The notes under the pieces are model-generated. The model was not told where the DNA came from, searched no databases, and saw only the letters and a program-made list of their open reading frames with translations. Made by a program: the position numbers and the translations under genes. A DNA stretch of 64,000 nucleotides from Deltaproteobacteria bacterium (GTDB lineage: Bacteria; Desulfobacterota; Syntrophia; Syntrophales; Smithellaceae). The stretch covers positions 1 to 64,000 of the forward strand of contig JAKLGV010000001.1 in the NCBI GenBank assembly GCA_022710585.1. The letters are read 5' to 3'. Shown piece by piece: positions 16,243 to 25,798 of this stretch (its first letter is position 1; each line of letters opens with the position of its first letter).

Positions 16243-17373
16243 ATGCAGATGGTTTTGTTTCTTCTCATTTTTTTAAGTCTTTACGGAGGGATCAACCTTT
16301 ACTTCTTCCGCAAAGCGAAAGACGCTCTTCATTTTTCCGGTAAAACGGAAGGAATGATCATCGCCGTTTTGATCAGCCTGGTCCTGGCGCCTTTAATCAT
16401 CCGGCTGCTGGAAAAAATGCACTGGGAAACACCGGCCCGGATCATCGCCTACTGCGGCTATGTGTGGATGGCTTTTGTTTTTTTATTTTTCTTTGTTCAT
16501 CTGGCGCTGGACGCCTCCCGCATCGCCTACCGGTTCTTTGATCCGGATGCCGGCGGCGTCATCCTGAAAAATATTCTTTTCAGTCTGGCCGTTCTGGTCA
16601 CGCTGACGGCCGTCCTGTATGGGTTTTTCGACGCCCGGAAAATCAGAGTTCAGACGCTGGAAATCCAGACGGACAAAACGCTCCCCCAGCCCGGCAAAAT
16701 ACGGATCGTCCAGATATCCGATGTGCATATCGGACTCTTGATCAGAGGCCGGCGGCTGCAAACGATTTTAGACCGCGTCAGGGAAGCCCAACCGGACATC
16801 CTGATCTCCACCGGCGATCTTCTGGATGGAGAACTGGATAACGTGATGTCTGAAGCGCGGCAGCTGGCGGGCATAAAGCCTTTATACGGGAAATACGCCG
16901 TGACCGGCAATCATGAATTCTACGCAGGCATTGAAAAATCTCTAGAATTCACCCGACAGGCCGGCTTTGAAATATTGCGCGATGAAAGCACAAAAGCGGC
17001 CGGACTGCACATCATCGGCCTGGATGATCCGACGGGGCGCAAAATGGACTTATCGGGGAAAAGCGCTGATTTATCGGGTCTTTTCCCTGATAAAAACAGT
17101 AAAGAATTTGTGCTGCTTTTAAAGCATCAGCCGACCATCAGAGAAGACAAAAATTTTGATCTGCAGCTTTCCGGACACACGCACGGCGGTCAGATTTTTC
17201 CTTTTATGCTGATGACCCGCATTTTTTTCCCCGAAAACTTCGGTTATCATCAACTGAACGGCCATCAATCGGTTTATATCAGCAAAGGTGCCGGCACCTG
17301 GGGACCGCCCATTCGCCTATTCGCGCCTCCGGAAATTACGGTCATTAATTTAAAAAACAAAAGTGTTATTTAA
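16243..17373 (+). CDS. membrane-anchored metallophosphoesterase, YaeI-like
   Basis: 376 residues. Four N-terminal membrane helices (to about residue 128) precede a calcineurin-like phosphoesterase domain with all metal motifs in order: D-V-H-I-G, S-T-G-D-L-L-D-G, T-G-N-H-E-F, L-K-H-Q-P and S-G-H-T-H-G-G. The relatives act on phospholipid or lipid-linked phosphates at the membrane (UDP-diacylglucosamine hydrolase and YaeI types). No partner gene is adjacent: the gene before it is divergent and the next starts about 300 bases on. Confidence 0.88.
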   Translation: MQMVLFLLIFLSLYGGINLYFFRKAKDALHFSGKTEGMIIAVLISLVLAPLIIRLLEKMHWETPARIIAYCGYVWMAFVFLFFFVHLALDASRIAYRFFDPDAGGVILKNILFSLAVLVTLTAVLYGFFDARKIRVQTLEIQTDKTLPQPGKIRIVQISDVHIGLLIRGRRLQTILDRVREAQPDILISTGDLLDGELDNVMSEARQLAGIKPLYGKYAVTGNHEFYAGIEKSLEFTRQAGFEILRDESTKAAGLHIIGLDDPTGRKMDLSGKSADLSGLFPDKNSKEFVLLLKHQPTIREDKNFDLQLSGHTHGGQIFPFMLMTRIFFPENFGYHQLNGHQSVYISKGAGTWGPPIRLFAPPEITVINLKNKSVI

Positions 17374-17524
17374 TATCAAGTATTTAAAATAATTCTACCC
17401 TGTTAAAAAACCCGCCTGTTGGCCTTGATGATTCTGACGACCGGCGCAGGTAAAGCATCCGAAAAAGGGCTGATAAATTCTGAAAAAAGCCTTGATATTT
17501 TTATCAATAAATTGTTGTTTCCAC

Positions 17525-17553
17525 TTGACAATACAGGATGGCTTGTATATTAT
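17525..17553 (+). promoter_or_regulatory. near-consensus promoter before the outer-membrane protein gene
   Basis: TTGACA at 17525-17530, 17 bases, then TATTAT at 17548-17553. The start codon at 17672 is about 112 bases beyond the expected start of transcription, leaving a long leader in which I see no clear structure. The stretch 17374-17671 holds no convincing gene. Confidence 0.65.
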
Positions 17554-17671
17554 TCACGCACTTTTACAAAGATTCTCTCGACAACTGAAATCATGATTAA
17601 AAGCGATGTCTTAACGATATGGGCATCAAGAGAGCAGTCGCTTTTTAAAATGAACTTCAAAAAGGATGCTG

Positions 17672-19054
17672 ATGAAAAAAAGTATTTTTATTGGGTCGTT
17701 GTTTTTTGTTTGTTTCAACATCATTTTATGGACAGCCATTCCTCTCATGGCTAAGGAACCGCAGGGCATCCAGATCGCACTGCGAACGATCAGCGCGGAA
17801 GACGCGGAACCGGCGGCCAATGATATGATCCCCGCGGTTGCGCAGACGGAATCGAAAGCCGCAGATCAGAAGGCTCCGGACGTTTCGCAACCGGCGCCGG
17901 AAAAAGCCGTCAAAGAAGTTCCTCCGGTCCAACAGACTGCAGTGCAGGAGCGGGAAAAAGAAGCCGTAAAAATCCAGCCCCCGGAACCCAAAAAAAAGGT
18001 TCAGGAAAAATCCAAAAGCAAAGAAGCCGAAGTAAAAAAGGCAGACAGAGAACCGGCGAAAACCCCGCAGCCGACGCCGGAAATTCAGGCCGAAGAAAGC
18101 GGACCTCAGACGCTTGAGCAGCAGGTTCAGTCTTTAAGAAAAGAAATACAAAAAATACGCGATGAAAATGAAGCGCGTAAAAAGCTTGAAATCCCCGAGG
18201 AAGAAAAAGGTCAGACCATCGAAGACATTCTTTCCGCGGCCGGTCGCCAGTACACGATGATGAAACAGGGAACCGTCGGCCTGACCTATAACCTTGGCTA
18301 TTCTTACTTTTCCAGCGACGCCATTACCGAATCAAGTGTGGTGGAACGCCGGTCCAATCACAATCTGACCAACACGATCACTGCGGAATACGCCCTGTTG
18401 AATAACCTGACGATCAACACAAGCGTTCCCTTCGTTTACAAGTATAACCGCGTCGGCACGGCAGAGGCCCAGGATACCACCGATCTGGGAGACGTCTCTG
18501 TCGGCTTGTCCGTACAACCGTTTAAGTCGGGAGGCGTCATGCCGCCCCTGATCTTCAGTCTGGGCCTTTCGATGCCCACAGGAGAAAGCCCCTATGAGAT
18601 CAACCAGCAGGAGACACAATCGACCGGATCGGGCTATTATGCGGGCAGTGCGGGTTTCTCGGTCAGCAAGGTGATTGATCCTCTGGTCGCTTTCGGCAAC
18701 ATGAACTACACGTACGGTTTCAAAAAAAGCGTCGATCAGTATTGGAGCAAAACGCAACGGCTGACCGAAGTTGAACCCGGCAGCAGTCTGGGATTTGCCA
18801 TGGGATTCGGCTACGCGCTTTCTTATCAGGCGTCTATGAATATGAGCGTGCAGGTGTCCTATTCATTCGGAAGCGAATATATCATCAATGATGAATTTAC
18901 ATACGAGTCGGGCAGCAGCCTCTCCGCAGCATTGAATATCGGAACAGGATGGCGGATCACCCAGTCCAGGTCGATCTATTTATCTCTCGGAGTCGGGTTG
19001 ACGAACAATGACTCCGATTTCAGTTTGAATTTCAGACTGCCGTTTGAGTTCTAG
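17672..19054 (+). CDS. outer-membrane beta-barrel protein with charged coiled-coil linker
   Basis: About 460 residues. A signal peptide (M-K-K-S-I-F-I-G-S to about residue 27) is followed by a 100-residue linker rich in Pro, Lys and Glu. A predicted coiled coil starts L-E-Q-Q-V-Q-S-L-R-K-E-I near residue 145. A 270-residue C-terminal domain has alternating hydrophobic strands and ends L-N-F-R-L-P-F-E-F, as expected for a barrel inserted by Bam. The charged linker could span the periplasm or bind peptidoglycan. AAAGGA lies 5 bases before the ATG at 17672, so that start is preferred over 17666. The cargo is unknown. Confidence 0.65.
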   Translation: MKKSIFIGSLFFVCFNIILWTAIPLMAKEPQGIQIALRTISAEDAEPAANDMIPAVAQTESKAADQKAPDVSQPAPEKAVKEVPPVQQTAVQEREKEAVKIQPPEPKKKVQEKSKSKEAEVKKADREPAKTPQPTPEIQAEESGPQTLEQQVQSLRKEIQKIRDENEARKKLEIPEEEKGQTIEDILSAAGRQYTMMKQGTVGLTYNLGYSYFSSDAITESSVVERRSNHNLTNTITAEYALLNNLTINTSVPFVYKYNRVGTAEAQDTTDLGDVSVGLSVQPFKSGGVMPPLIFSLGLSMPTGESPYEINQQETQSTGSGYYAGSAGFSVSKVIDPLVAFGNMNYTYGFKKSVDQYWSKTQRLTEVEPGSSLGFAMGFGYALSYQASMNMSVQVSYSFGSEYIINDEFTYESGSSLSAALNIGTGWRITQSRSIYLSLGVGLTNNDSDFSLNFRLPFEF

Positions 19055-19133
19055 CAGATTAACAAAACCCTCTTGATAGGGGCGGAATAGATTATTAATT
19101 GAAATAAATTTTTAATAATGGGAGCGGTATAAA

Positions 19134-21038
19134 ATGACGAGAATTTTAAAAATTAAAAGCGCTATGGCCTGTCTGTCATTATCTGAATTTTTTGGTTTGC
19201 GGGTGAAAAAATTCAAGACCAGAAAATTATGTGATCTGCGTACTGCTCTCACTCTCGTCTTTGTAGCGGTAGCCGCGAACCTGTTTCTCCTGCTGCCGCA
19301 GGCACGGGCCGCTTTTAACGAAAATATGCTCATTGACGCAAAAGGCCTGGGCATGGCCAACAATGTCATCTCCGACACCAGCGGCATCATGTCGATCCAC
19401 TGGAATCCCGGAGGTCTTTCCCTGATGGGCGAAGGTACTTACTTAACCATCGGGTTTTCCACCGGTTACATGACCATCGGCGGTGATTTTGAAAAAGATC
19501 CCGATTTTGAACCTTATCACGATGCCCAGGGCAATGAACGGAAGGATCCGGTCTGGGGCAAATCATCGGAAACCAGCACCGGCCAGATGTATGTTCCCGT
19601 TCTGGACACGACGCTCCCCGCGATGGGAGGTCCCATCCCTTTCGGCATATCGCACCGTTCGCCCGGTTCAAAGTGGACCTTCGGTTTCAGTATCTATATG
19701 CCGTTTGTCGGCGGTTGGGAATTCGATGATGATGATCCGGCCTGGTACAATAACGGATCTACCGTACTGTCACACCTGAATTACGCGGCCCCGTCGGTCA
19801 GCTACAGAGTCAACGATAAACTTTCCGTGGGCGCCACTTTCGCCGCCGGACAGTCGGTCATGAAGCTGGAAATGAGTCCCCGGGCGCCCAACGAACTGAC
19901 CAATATCACCAAAATTCTCGGAGAGGCCACCCAAGGCATGTCCAATCCTGTCTTCGATCTGACCATCCCCCTGCCTCTTTTCGGCGGAGGATTCGGCCCT
20001 TATGATGTCATCGGCGATGTGGAGTTAAATGTCCGCGATGACTTCTCACCTTCCTATACGTTAGGCGCCCTGTATGAACCGTTGGACTGGTTAAGCTTCG
20101 GCCTGACGTATCACAGCGCCGTGGAATCGCATATGACGGGCGATTTCAGTTTTAAATACGGCAAACAATGGCAGGATATGACCGCGTGGTGCGGCAGCAC
20201 CGCCATTATGCAGGTGGTTTCCATGATCTTCGACCTGCCCTATGAAACCACATCCGAACAGAAAGGATCGGTTTCCATGGACTTGAAATACCCGCAAATG
20301 GTGGATTTCGGCATCACGGTGAGACCGTTAAAGAAATTTGCGCTGACCGGCACGCTGCACTGGGCGGATTGGTCTTCGGTTTCAAAAAACGAGATTAAGT
20401 TTGATCAGAAAATTCAGCTTCTCCAACTGGCCAAATACATGGGCTACACCGGAGGCAGTAATCAGTTGAACGTAGACAGAAAATTTGAGGATACGCTGAA
20501 CTGGGGCGTGGGCGGAACCTTTCAGGCGCTGGACTGGCTCCAGCTTCGCGTCGGTTATGAATACAGGGAATCGTCCGCAAATCCCCGGTATGCGGACCTG
20601 CAGTTGACCCTTCCCACGATGTATTACGTGGGCGCCGGGTTGGGCATCAAGGGCGCGGGAACCGGAATCAAGATGATCAAAGACGTGGATATCGATCTCG
20701 GCCTCGGCTATATGTGGAATAAAAAACGCAAAATTCCAGGCAATTACAGCGAAAACTTTAACCTCGACGAGCTGGGCGTCGGCTTCAACAAGCCCTACGT
20801 CGGAAACAGTTACGAACCGAAAATGACCGCTATCCTGGCCTCGCTGCAGGCGACCATGCCTCTGGAAGTGATTACCGGTCTCCTCGTGGACACGGCGGAT
20901 TACCTCCTGCCGTCGAAGTGGCATTCAAAGAAGGATCCGAAAGTGGTTGATCTCAAGGCGCCGGTTGATTCTTCCGCCGGCCTCATCAACAACATGCGGT
21001 TCAAGAATAAATACTATTTTATTGAAGACAGCGAATAA
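19134..21038 (+). CDS. FadL/OmpP1/TodX-family outer-membrane transport protein
   Basis: 634 residues. After a hydrophobic export segment (about residues 38-58), the mature start has the FadL signature: A-K-G-L-G-M-A-N-N, then S-I-H-W-N-P-G-G-L. The remainder is strand-rich (Y-T-L-G-A-L-Y-E-P, V-G-Y-E-Y-R-E-S). FadL barrels import long-chain fatty acids or hydrophobic aromatics. At over 600 residues it is longer than E. coli FadL (446). The polar region before the hydrophobic segment is about 36 residues, long for a signal peptide, so the true start may be internal. It lies 79 bases after another barrel gene. Confidence 0.8.
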   Translation: MTRILKIKSAMACLSLSEFFGLRVKKFKTRKLCDLRTALTLVFVAVAANLFLLLPQARAAFNENMLIDAKGLGMANNVISDTSGIMSIHWNPGGLSLMGEGTYLTIGFSTGYMTIGGDFEKDPDFEPYHDAQGNERKDPVWGKSSETSTGQMYVPVLDTTLPAMGGPIPFGISHRSPGSKWTFGFSIYMPFVGGWEFDDDDPAWYNNGSTVLSHLNYAAPSVSYRVNDKLSVGATFAAGQSVMKLEMSPRAPNELTNITKILGEATQGMSNPVFDLTIPLPLFGGGFGPYDVIGDVELNVRDDFSPSYTLGALYEPLDWLSFGLTYHSAVESHMTGDFSFKYGKQWQDMTAWCGSTAIMQVVSMIFDLPYETTSEQKGSVSMDLKYPQMVDFGITVRPLKKFALTGTLHWADWSSVSKNEIKFDQKIQLLQLAKYMGYTGGSNQLNVDRKFEDTLNWGVGGTFQALDWLQLRVGYEYRESSANPRYADLQLTLPTMYYVGAGLGIKGAGTGIKMIKDVDIDLGLGYMWNKKRKIPGNYSENFNLDELGVGFNKPYVGNSYEPKMTAILASLQATMPLEVITGLLVDTADYLLPSKWHSKKDPKVVDLKAPVDSSAGLINNMRFKNKYYFIEDSE

Positions 21039-21072
21039 GTTTCAGTCGGATGGTCCGGAATAAAAAGGACGT

Positions 21073-22941
21073 TCAGCGGGAAATAGGAAAAACTCCCCGC
21101 TGGCGCATGTCGCCTTCCATCGCCCTTAAGTGATCGGCTTTCGGCTTGTACCAGTCGCTGACATTTTTCCTGTAAAAGTCATGAATCACCGGACTGGCCT
21201 GCGGATATAAATTCACATAAAGTGTGAAGACATGGAGCAGGACCTGCGGATTGGTCTCATCTTGAAAACGCCGCGGCCCCAGATCAATCGATTGCATTTC
21301 GCGCGGCATCCGGGAAAGAAGCGAGGGGTGCACCAGAACGGCCGCGTTTCTTTCAAAATACACAAGTTTCCAGCCGGCTTTCACAAAATCAAAAATCAGA
21401 TAAAGTTTATTGTAATGGATGATCGCTGTTTTAAAAGGGTATCTTTCGTTAAAATGAACAATTTCTGCAACAGTCGGTGTGCTGCTTTCCAAGGCCCAGT
21501 AATCCGGGGCAATCTGCCTATAATACGGCCCCAGGCGGGGATCAATGAAAACCTTGTAATCGGGATAAAGCGCCCACAGCAGATAGCCGCCGATCAGGTA
21601 ATCGTTGAAAAGCGGACCTTCCGGTTGATACGTCTTCAGAAATTCCACTTCCCGGACGGGTACGCTATCATCGAGCCCGGCGCCAAACCATCTGTTATAC
21701 GAACCATACCGCACGGTAAAATGACAGACGTTCAGGATGAAAAAAATGAAGATCAGCAGCGAGATGATCGTTGCCTTTCTGGAAATCAGCTTCATGTTGA
21801 ATCTGTTCAGGAAGTAAAGAAACGAAAAGAAAAAGATAAAAGGAAGAAGATACCCCCCCCTGACGCCTCTCATGCTTCCCCACGAGGCGAGGAGAAAAAC
21901 AAACAGCCATGCAAAATCGCAGGATTTTTTTTTGATAAAATCAACCAGGAGAGCGCTTCCCATCATAATCATCATCAACAGAAAGATCCAGGCGACCTGT
22001 CCCTGCCTGCGAAAGACGCTATCGAAATCCTTCAAATATGGCCATAACTGTGCGTAAGCCGATATGTAGTTGCTGTTTAAGTCATAATTCTCGGAGGTCA
22101 ATCCGTGATAAATGCCCGTCAGATAATGGATGCCGTAAGGATTCAGCAACGTCGCGGCGACAGACAAAAGACAGGCGGCTCCAAAATGCAGCAGTTCGTC
22201 GATGGTAAACGATTCCTGCGGAAAGAAAATTCTATTGAAAATCTCGCCGGCAAGAAACAGAAAAAGAAAAATCAGACCAACACTAAAAGCACCGTGCAAA
22301 TTAATCCATAAGGCGAAAATCAACGGAAAAAAATAAAAAAAGAAGATCTTGCGGGTCACTTTGACGTAAAAAAATACAAAAACCATCCAGCAAAACAGTA
22401 ATGTGGAAAATAATTCCGGCTTATAGAAACTGCACACCATGGAGCAGGCAATGCCGATGGCTGCGATGATGGTTAGAATCGTGACATCTAAACGCTGCCC
22501 AATCAGCCGCAGAAAGAAATAAAAGGAAAGAAAAACTCCGATGAAGATGAACCATTGAAACAGCCACAGACCGAAACCTCCACCAAAGCTGTAAATCAGA
22601 TAGATCAGCGTGCTGCCCAGAAATGTGTTGTAAATCCAGCCGGGGTCGGCCGGCGTCCATGAAAAGATTGAATGGTCGACAACCGGCGTGTGATGCGTCA
22701 GATAATATTTTCCCAGAGCCATCTGCCACCACATATCATAATCAAAATAATTCACCGGATATGCGATCAGGATCAAAACCGGCAGGAGCGCCATGAGCGT
22801 CCATCTGAGCGGTCGCGAATCCGCCAGCTTTTCTGAAACAGCGAAAAAAGATGAAACGATCGAATGATCATGACTGCTTTGATGAGCCGGTTCGCCGGCC
22901 GGTTGATCAGACGGTGGGAGTGTTTTATCATTCATATGCAT
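21073..22941 (-). CDS. multi-TM GT-C-like membrane protein (paralog of 23827-25755)
   Basis: About 622 residues with ten or more membrane helices and a C-terminal soluble domain of about 180 residues. The first outer loop reads D-Y-D-M-W-W-Q-M-A-L-G-K-Y-Y, then S-I-F-S-W-T-P-A-D-P-G-W-I-Y. This D-x-W-W-x-x-A-x-G pattern marks a family of putative GT-C glycosyltransferases. Later motifs (V-R-E-V-E-F-L-K-T-Y, F-I-D-P-R) are shared with the paralog upstream. ATG 22941 is taken as start; 22935 is equally possible. A run of eight G (coding strand) lies at 21853-21860. Confidence 0.6.
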   Translation of the reverse strand: MHMNDKTLPPSDQPAGEPAHQSSHDHSIVSSFFAVSEKLADSRPLRWTLMALLPVLILIAYPVNYFDYDMWWQMALGKYYLTHHTPVVDHSIFSWTPADPGWIYNTFLGSTLIYLIYSFGGGFGLWLFQWFIFIGVFLSFYFFLRLIGQRLDVTILTIIAAIGIACSMVCSFYKPELFSTLLFCWMVFVFFYVKVTRKIFFFYFFPLIFALWINLHGAFSVGLIFLFLFLAGEIFNRIFFPQESFTIDELLHFGAACLLSVAATLLNPYGIHYLTGIYHGLTSENYDLNSNYISAYAQLWPYLKDFDSVFRRQGQVAWIFLLMMIMMGSALLVDFIKKKSCDFAWLFVFLLASWGSMRGVRGGYLLPFIFFFSFLYFLNRFNMKLISRKATIISLLIFIFFILNVCHFTVRYGSYNRWFGAGLDDSVPVREVEFLKTYQPEGPLFNDYLIGGYLLWALYPDYKVFIDPRLGPYYRQIAPDYWALESSTPTVAEIVHFNERYPFKTAIIHYNKLYLIFDFVKAGWKLVYFERNAAVLVHPSLLSRMPREMQSIDLGPRRFQDETNPQVLLHVFTLYVNLYPQASPVIHDFYRKNVSDWYKPKADHLRAMEGDMRQRGVFPISR

Positions 22942-23005
22942 ACAGCCTGTCCGCCCTGACGGCTTCTTGTCACCGGGAAGCGGCCCGGCATTTGCTAAAG
23001 GACGT

Positions 23006-23746
23006 CTAAACAAACCATTTGTGGAAGGTATAATATCCTCTGGATACTTCGAATCCGGATTTCGTCAGCACCTTTTGCACGGCGATATTATTCAGCTGAG
23101 TGGAAATAATAATTCTTCCGGCCCGCCTGGCCAGACACCACTCGACGGCTCTGCACAGGAAAGCCAGATAGATGCCATGCCCCTGAAAATCGGGATGGAC
23201 GCCGCCGAGAAACAACTCGCCTTCCTCGGCGCTGTTGAGCCTGAAAACACCGAACGCCACGATGCTGCCTTCCATCTCGGCGACAAGAAAATTGTCGTCG
23301 TCGGCCCGGGAGGCAAAGGCCTTTCTGGCCCAGTCCACGTAAACGTCATTGCATTGATGATTGTCCAGCCGCGGATCCGCGTGATAGTGTCCGGAATAAC
23401 CGTTAAAAGATTGTTTCGCCACGGAGACCATGGCTTCCTCTTCATCGGCGTGGATCGGTCTGAAGCGAGCCGCCGTGTGGGCGGACTGCGGAAGCGGCCG
23501 GGTCAGGTCCCGGGTATAATAAACAAGCGTATCCATCAGCAGGAAACCTTTTTTTTCCATCATCTGAGCGGCGGCAAGATCGGACATACCGCAGCGGGCG
23601 ATCAGCAGCTCCACTTTTTCTTTGGCGCAAAAATCAAGCACGTCCGATAAGCCGCCGGCTGTGATACCGGTAATCCTGGCCGTTTTAAAGCCGAATCTTT
23701 CCCGATCAATCTCTGAAATAAACACACCTGACGAAACAGAATTCAT
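23006..23746 (-). CDS. GNAT-family N-acetyltransferase
   Basis: 246 residues. The C-terminal half is a GNAT domain: F-L-V-A-E-M-E-G-S-I-V-A-F-G-V-F, then L-F-L-G-G-V-H-P-D-F-Q-G-H-G-I-Y for acetyl-CoA binding, then N-N-I-A-V-Q-K-V-L-T-K-S-G-F. The N-terminal half looks like a degenerate second GNAT fold. The arrangement resembles WecD-type amino-sugar acetyltransferases. It sits between two paralogous GT-C-like membrane proteins on the same strand, so a role in sugar modification is plausible but inferred. A GTGGAG ribosome site precedes its ATG. Confidence 0.78.
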   Translation of the reverse strand: MNSVSSGVFISEIDRERFGFKTARITGITAGGLSDVLDFCAKEKVELLIARCGMSDLAAAQMMEKKGFLLMDTLVYYTRDLTRPLPQSAHTAARFRPIHADEEEAMVSVAKQSFNGYSGHYHADPRLDNHQCNDVYVDWARKAFASRADDDNFLVAEMEGSIVAFGVFRLNSAEEGELFLGGVHPDFQGHGIYLAFLCRAVEWCLARRAGRIIISTQLNNIAVQKVLTKSGFEVSRGYYTFHKWFV

Positions 23747-23826
23747 TCACACTCCACTTTACAGGGCATCAACCCCCTGATGGCTTCCCGATCCGCCCCA
23801 CCCGTTATCTACCGATTTAAATTTGC

Positions 23827-25755
23827 TCATTTCCCGCCCACCGATGATGGCTCAAGCCACTTATTTTTTTCCGCAAGCTGTTTTTCCCTGAGTTGAATAT
23901 CCTGATCCATGGCCGATAGTATTAATGGCTTCATGATGTAGTGATCGCTGACATTCTTTTTGAAGATATCATGAATATAGCGTCCGGCCGCGGGATTCAG
24001 TCGAACATAAAAATTAAAAACGTTAATTAAAACATCCGGCGTTTTCACGCGGGCAAAGCGCAGGGGACTGAGGTTCACATTGCCGGCCTCCGTCTGGACA
24101 ATAGAAAGCAGTGATTTATGAATTAAGATGGCGGCATTTTTCTCAAAATACAGCAGGCGCCAGTCGTCCCCGGCTTGCAGGAAGTCAAAAATCAGGGTCA
24201 TCTGCCGGTAATGCAAAAACACTATTTTAAAAGGATATTTTTCCCGGAAATGATTGATATCCTCCCGGGTGACGCGCTTCATGGTAAAATCCATATATTC
24301 GGGGAAAACCTGATTTCTGTAGAGACCGCCTCGGGGATCAATAAACACCTTATAGTCCGGATAAAGATGCCATACCAGATACCCGCCCACCACATAATCG
24401 TTGAATATCGGCCCCTCCAGTTTATACTTTTTCAGAAATTCCACTTCTTTCACCGGCACGAATTCGTCCAAGCCCTGTCCGAACCATTGATTATCCGTGG
24501 CGTATCGCACATTGAAATACGAAACGAGAACCGCGAAGCCTACAAAGGCTGACAACGAAAACAAGGCTACCTTTCTGCCGAAGTCAAAAAGCCTCAAACG
24601 GCAAATGAGCAAATAGTAAAAAAGAAAGAAAAAGGCGATGGGAAGGTAATAGGATGTCCGGCTGGTATCCATCCCCTTCCAGTATAAGGCAGCGCTGACA
24701 ATCAGCAGGGTAAAATCCATCGTTCTTTTTTTGATCAGTTCATAAACAGAAAGGCACACGATGGAAAGCAGCATGAGCGTCAACAGCCAGGCCGTCATTC
24801 CCACATGGAAAATATTCAAATCCATAGTCTTTAAATAAGGCCATAAACCGGCGTACGCCAGAACAAACCTGTCGTAGGGCCCGGAATAGCTTTGAGCCCC
24901 CAGGGCGTTCATCGCCATCGGAAAGAGGCTCACCAGATAGTCGAGGCCATAGGGATTAATCAGCGTCGCGGCGCCGGACAAGAGACCCGCAACCGCCAGA
25001 TGAATCAGTTCAGGAACCGTGAAGGATTCCCGCGTAAAGAAAAATTTATTCAGCAATTCGCCGACAAAGGCCATGCCCAGAAAAGCCAGACCCATGATAA
25101 AGGCGCCGTGCAGATTGACCCACAGGACGAAGATAAAAGGGTACATGTAAAAGAGATACGGTTTCCTTTTGAGCTTCACATAGAAGAAAAGAAACAGGGT
25201 CCAGCTGAACAGCAGGGCGGAAAACAATTCCGGCTTATAGTAGCGGCACGATATGGAACAGGCGATCGCGATCGCGGCAATAATGGTAGCGCTGTTGACG
25301 CTAAGACGCTGTTGAATCAGACGGAGAAAGCAATAGAAGGATAGAAACACTCCGCCGAAAATGAGCCACTGAAAAAGCCATAAACCGAAACCGCCCATCA
25401 CACTATAGAAGCCATAAACGGCGATGCTACCCAGGCAGGTATTGTAAAGCCACGTGGGATCGGTCGGCGTCCAGGAAAAGACCGACAGATCCATGCTCAG
25501 CGTATGATGGGCCAGATAATACTTGCCGTGAGCCATCTGCCACCACAAATCGTAATCGATTCTGTCGACCGGATATCTCAGCAGTACCAGGACGGGCAGC
25601 AGCCCGATAATCAGCCATTTCAACAGGACGGATGATGAAAGTTTTTCTGAAAGCGAAAGGAAAAATGACTTCCTGACCGGTGGAGCGCCCGGAGGCTCAA
25701 CCGCTTCAGCCGCCTTCTCTTCATTCTTTATTTCCTGATTTTTGAATTCTTCCAT
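23827..25755 (-). CDS. multi-TM GT-C-like membrane protein (paralog of 21073-22941)
   Basis: 642 residues with ten or more membrane helices. It shares with its paralog the loop D-Y-D-L-W-W-Q-M-A-H-G-K-Y-Y, S-V-F-S-W-T-P-T-D-P-T-W-L-Y, Y-N-x-Y-D-type loops, F-V-P-V-K-E-V-E-F-L-K-K-Y and F-I-D-P-R-G. The N-terminal 30 residues are acidic and cytoplasmic. The conserved acidic loop after helix one suggests a lipid-sugar-using transferase. It is the first gene of a three-gene unit with the GNAT and the second paralog (gaps 80 and 64 bases). Substrate unknown. Confidence 0.6.
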   Translation of the reverse strand: MEEFKNQEIKNEEKAAEAVEPPGAPPVRKSFFLSLSEKLSSSVLLKWLIIGLLPVLVLLRYPVDRIDYDLWWQMAHGKYYLAHHTLSMDLSVFSWTPTDPTWLYNTCLGSIAVYGFYSVMGGFGLWLFQWLIFGGVFLSFYCFLRLIQQRLSVNSATIIAAIAIACSISCRYYKPELFSALLFSWTLFLFFYVKLKRKPYLFYMYPFIFVLWVNLHGAFIMGLAFLGMAFVGELLNKFFFTRESFTVPELIHLAVAGLLSGAATLINPYGLDYLVSLFPMAMNALGAQSYSGPYDRFVLAYAGLWPYLKTMDLNIFHVGMTAWLLTLMLLSIVCLSVYELIKKRTMDFTLLIVSAALYWKGMDTSRTSYYLPIAFFFLFYYLLICRLRLFDFGRKVALFSLSAFVGFAVLVSYFNVRYATDNQWFGQGLDEFVPVKEVEFLKKYKLEGPIFNDYVVGGYLVWHLYPDYKVFIDPRGGLYRNQVFPEYMDFTMKRVTREDINHFREKYPFKIVFLHYRQMTLIFDFLQAGDDWRLLYFEKNAAILIHKSLLSIVQTEAGNVNLSPLRFARVKTPDVLINVFNFYVRLNPAAGRYIHDIFKKNVSDHYIMKPLILSAMDQDIQLREKQLAEKNKWLEPSSVGGK

Positions 25756-25798
25756 AACCTTATTGCAATTCCTTTTTCAAAAATATCCCCGCTGATGA

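Noticed and set aside
17419-17754. 111-codon plus-strand open frame upstream of the outer-membrane protein gene
   Set aside because: It contains the likely promoter of the next gene and overlaps that gene in another frame; no ribosome site and no recognisable protein features.
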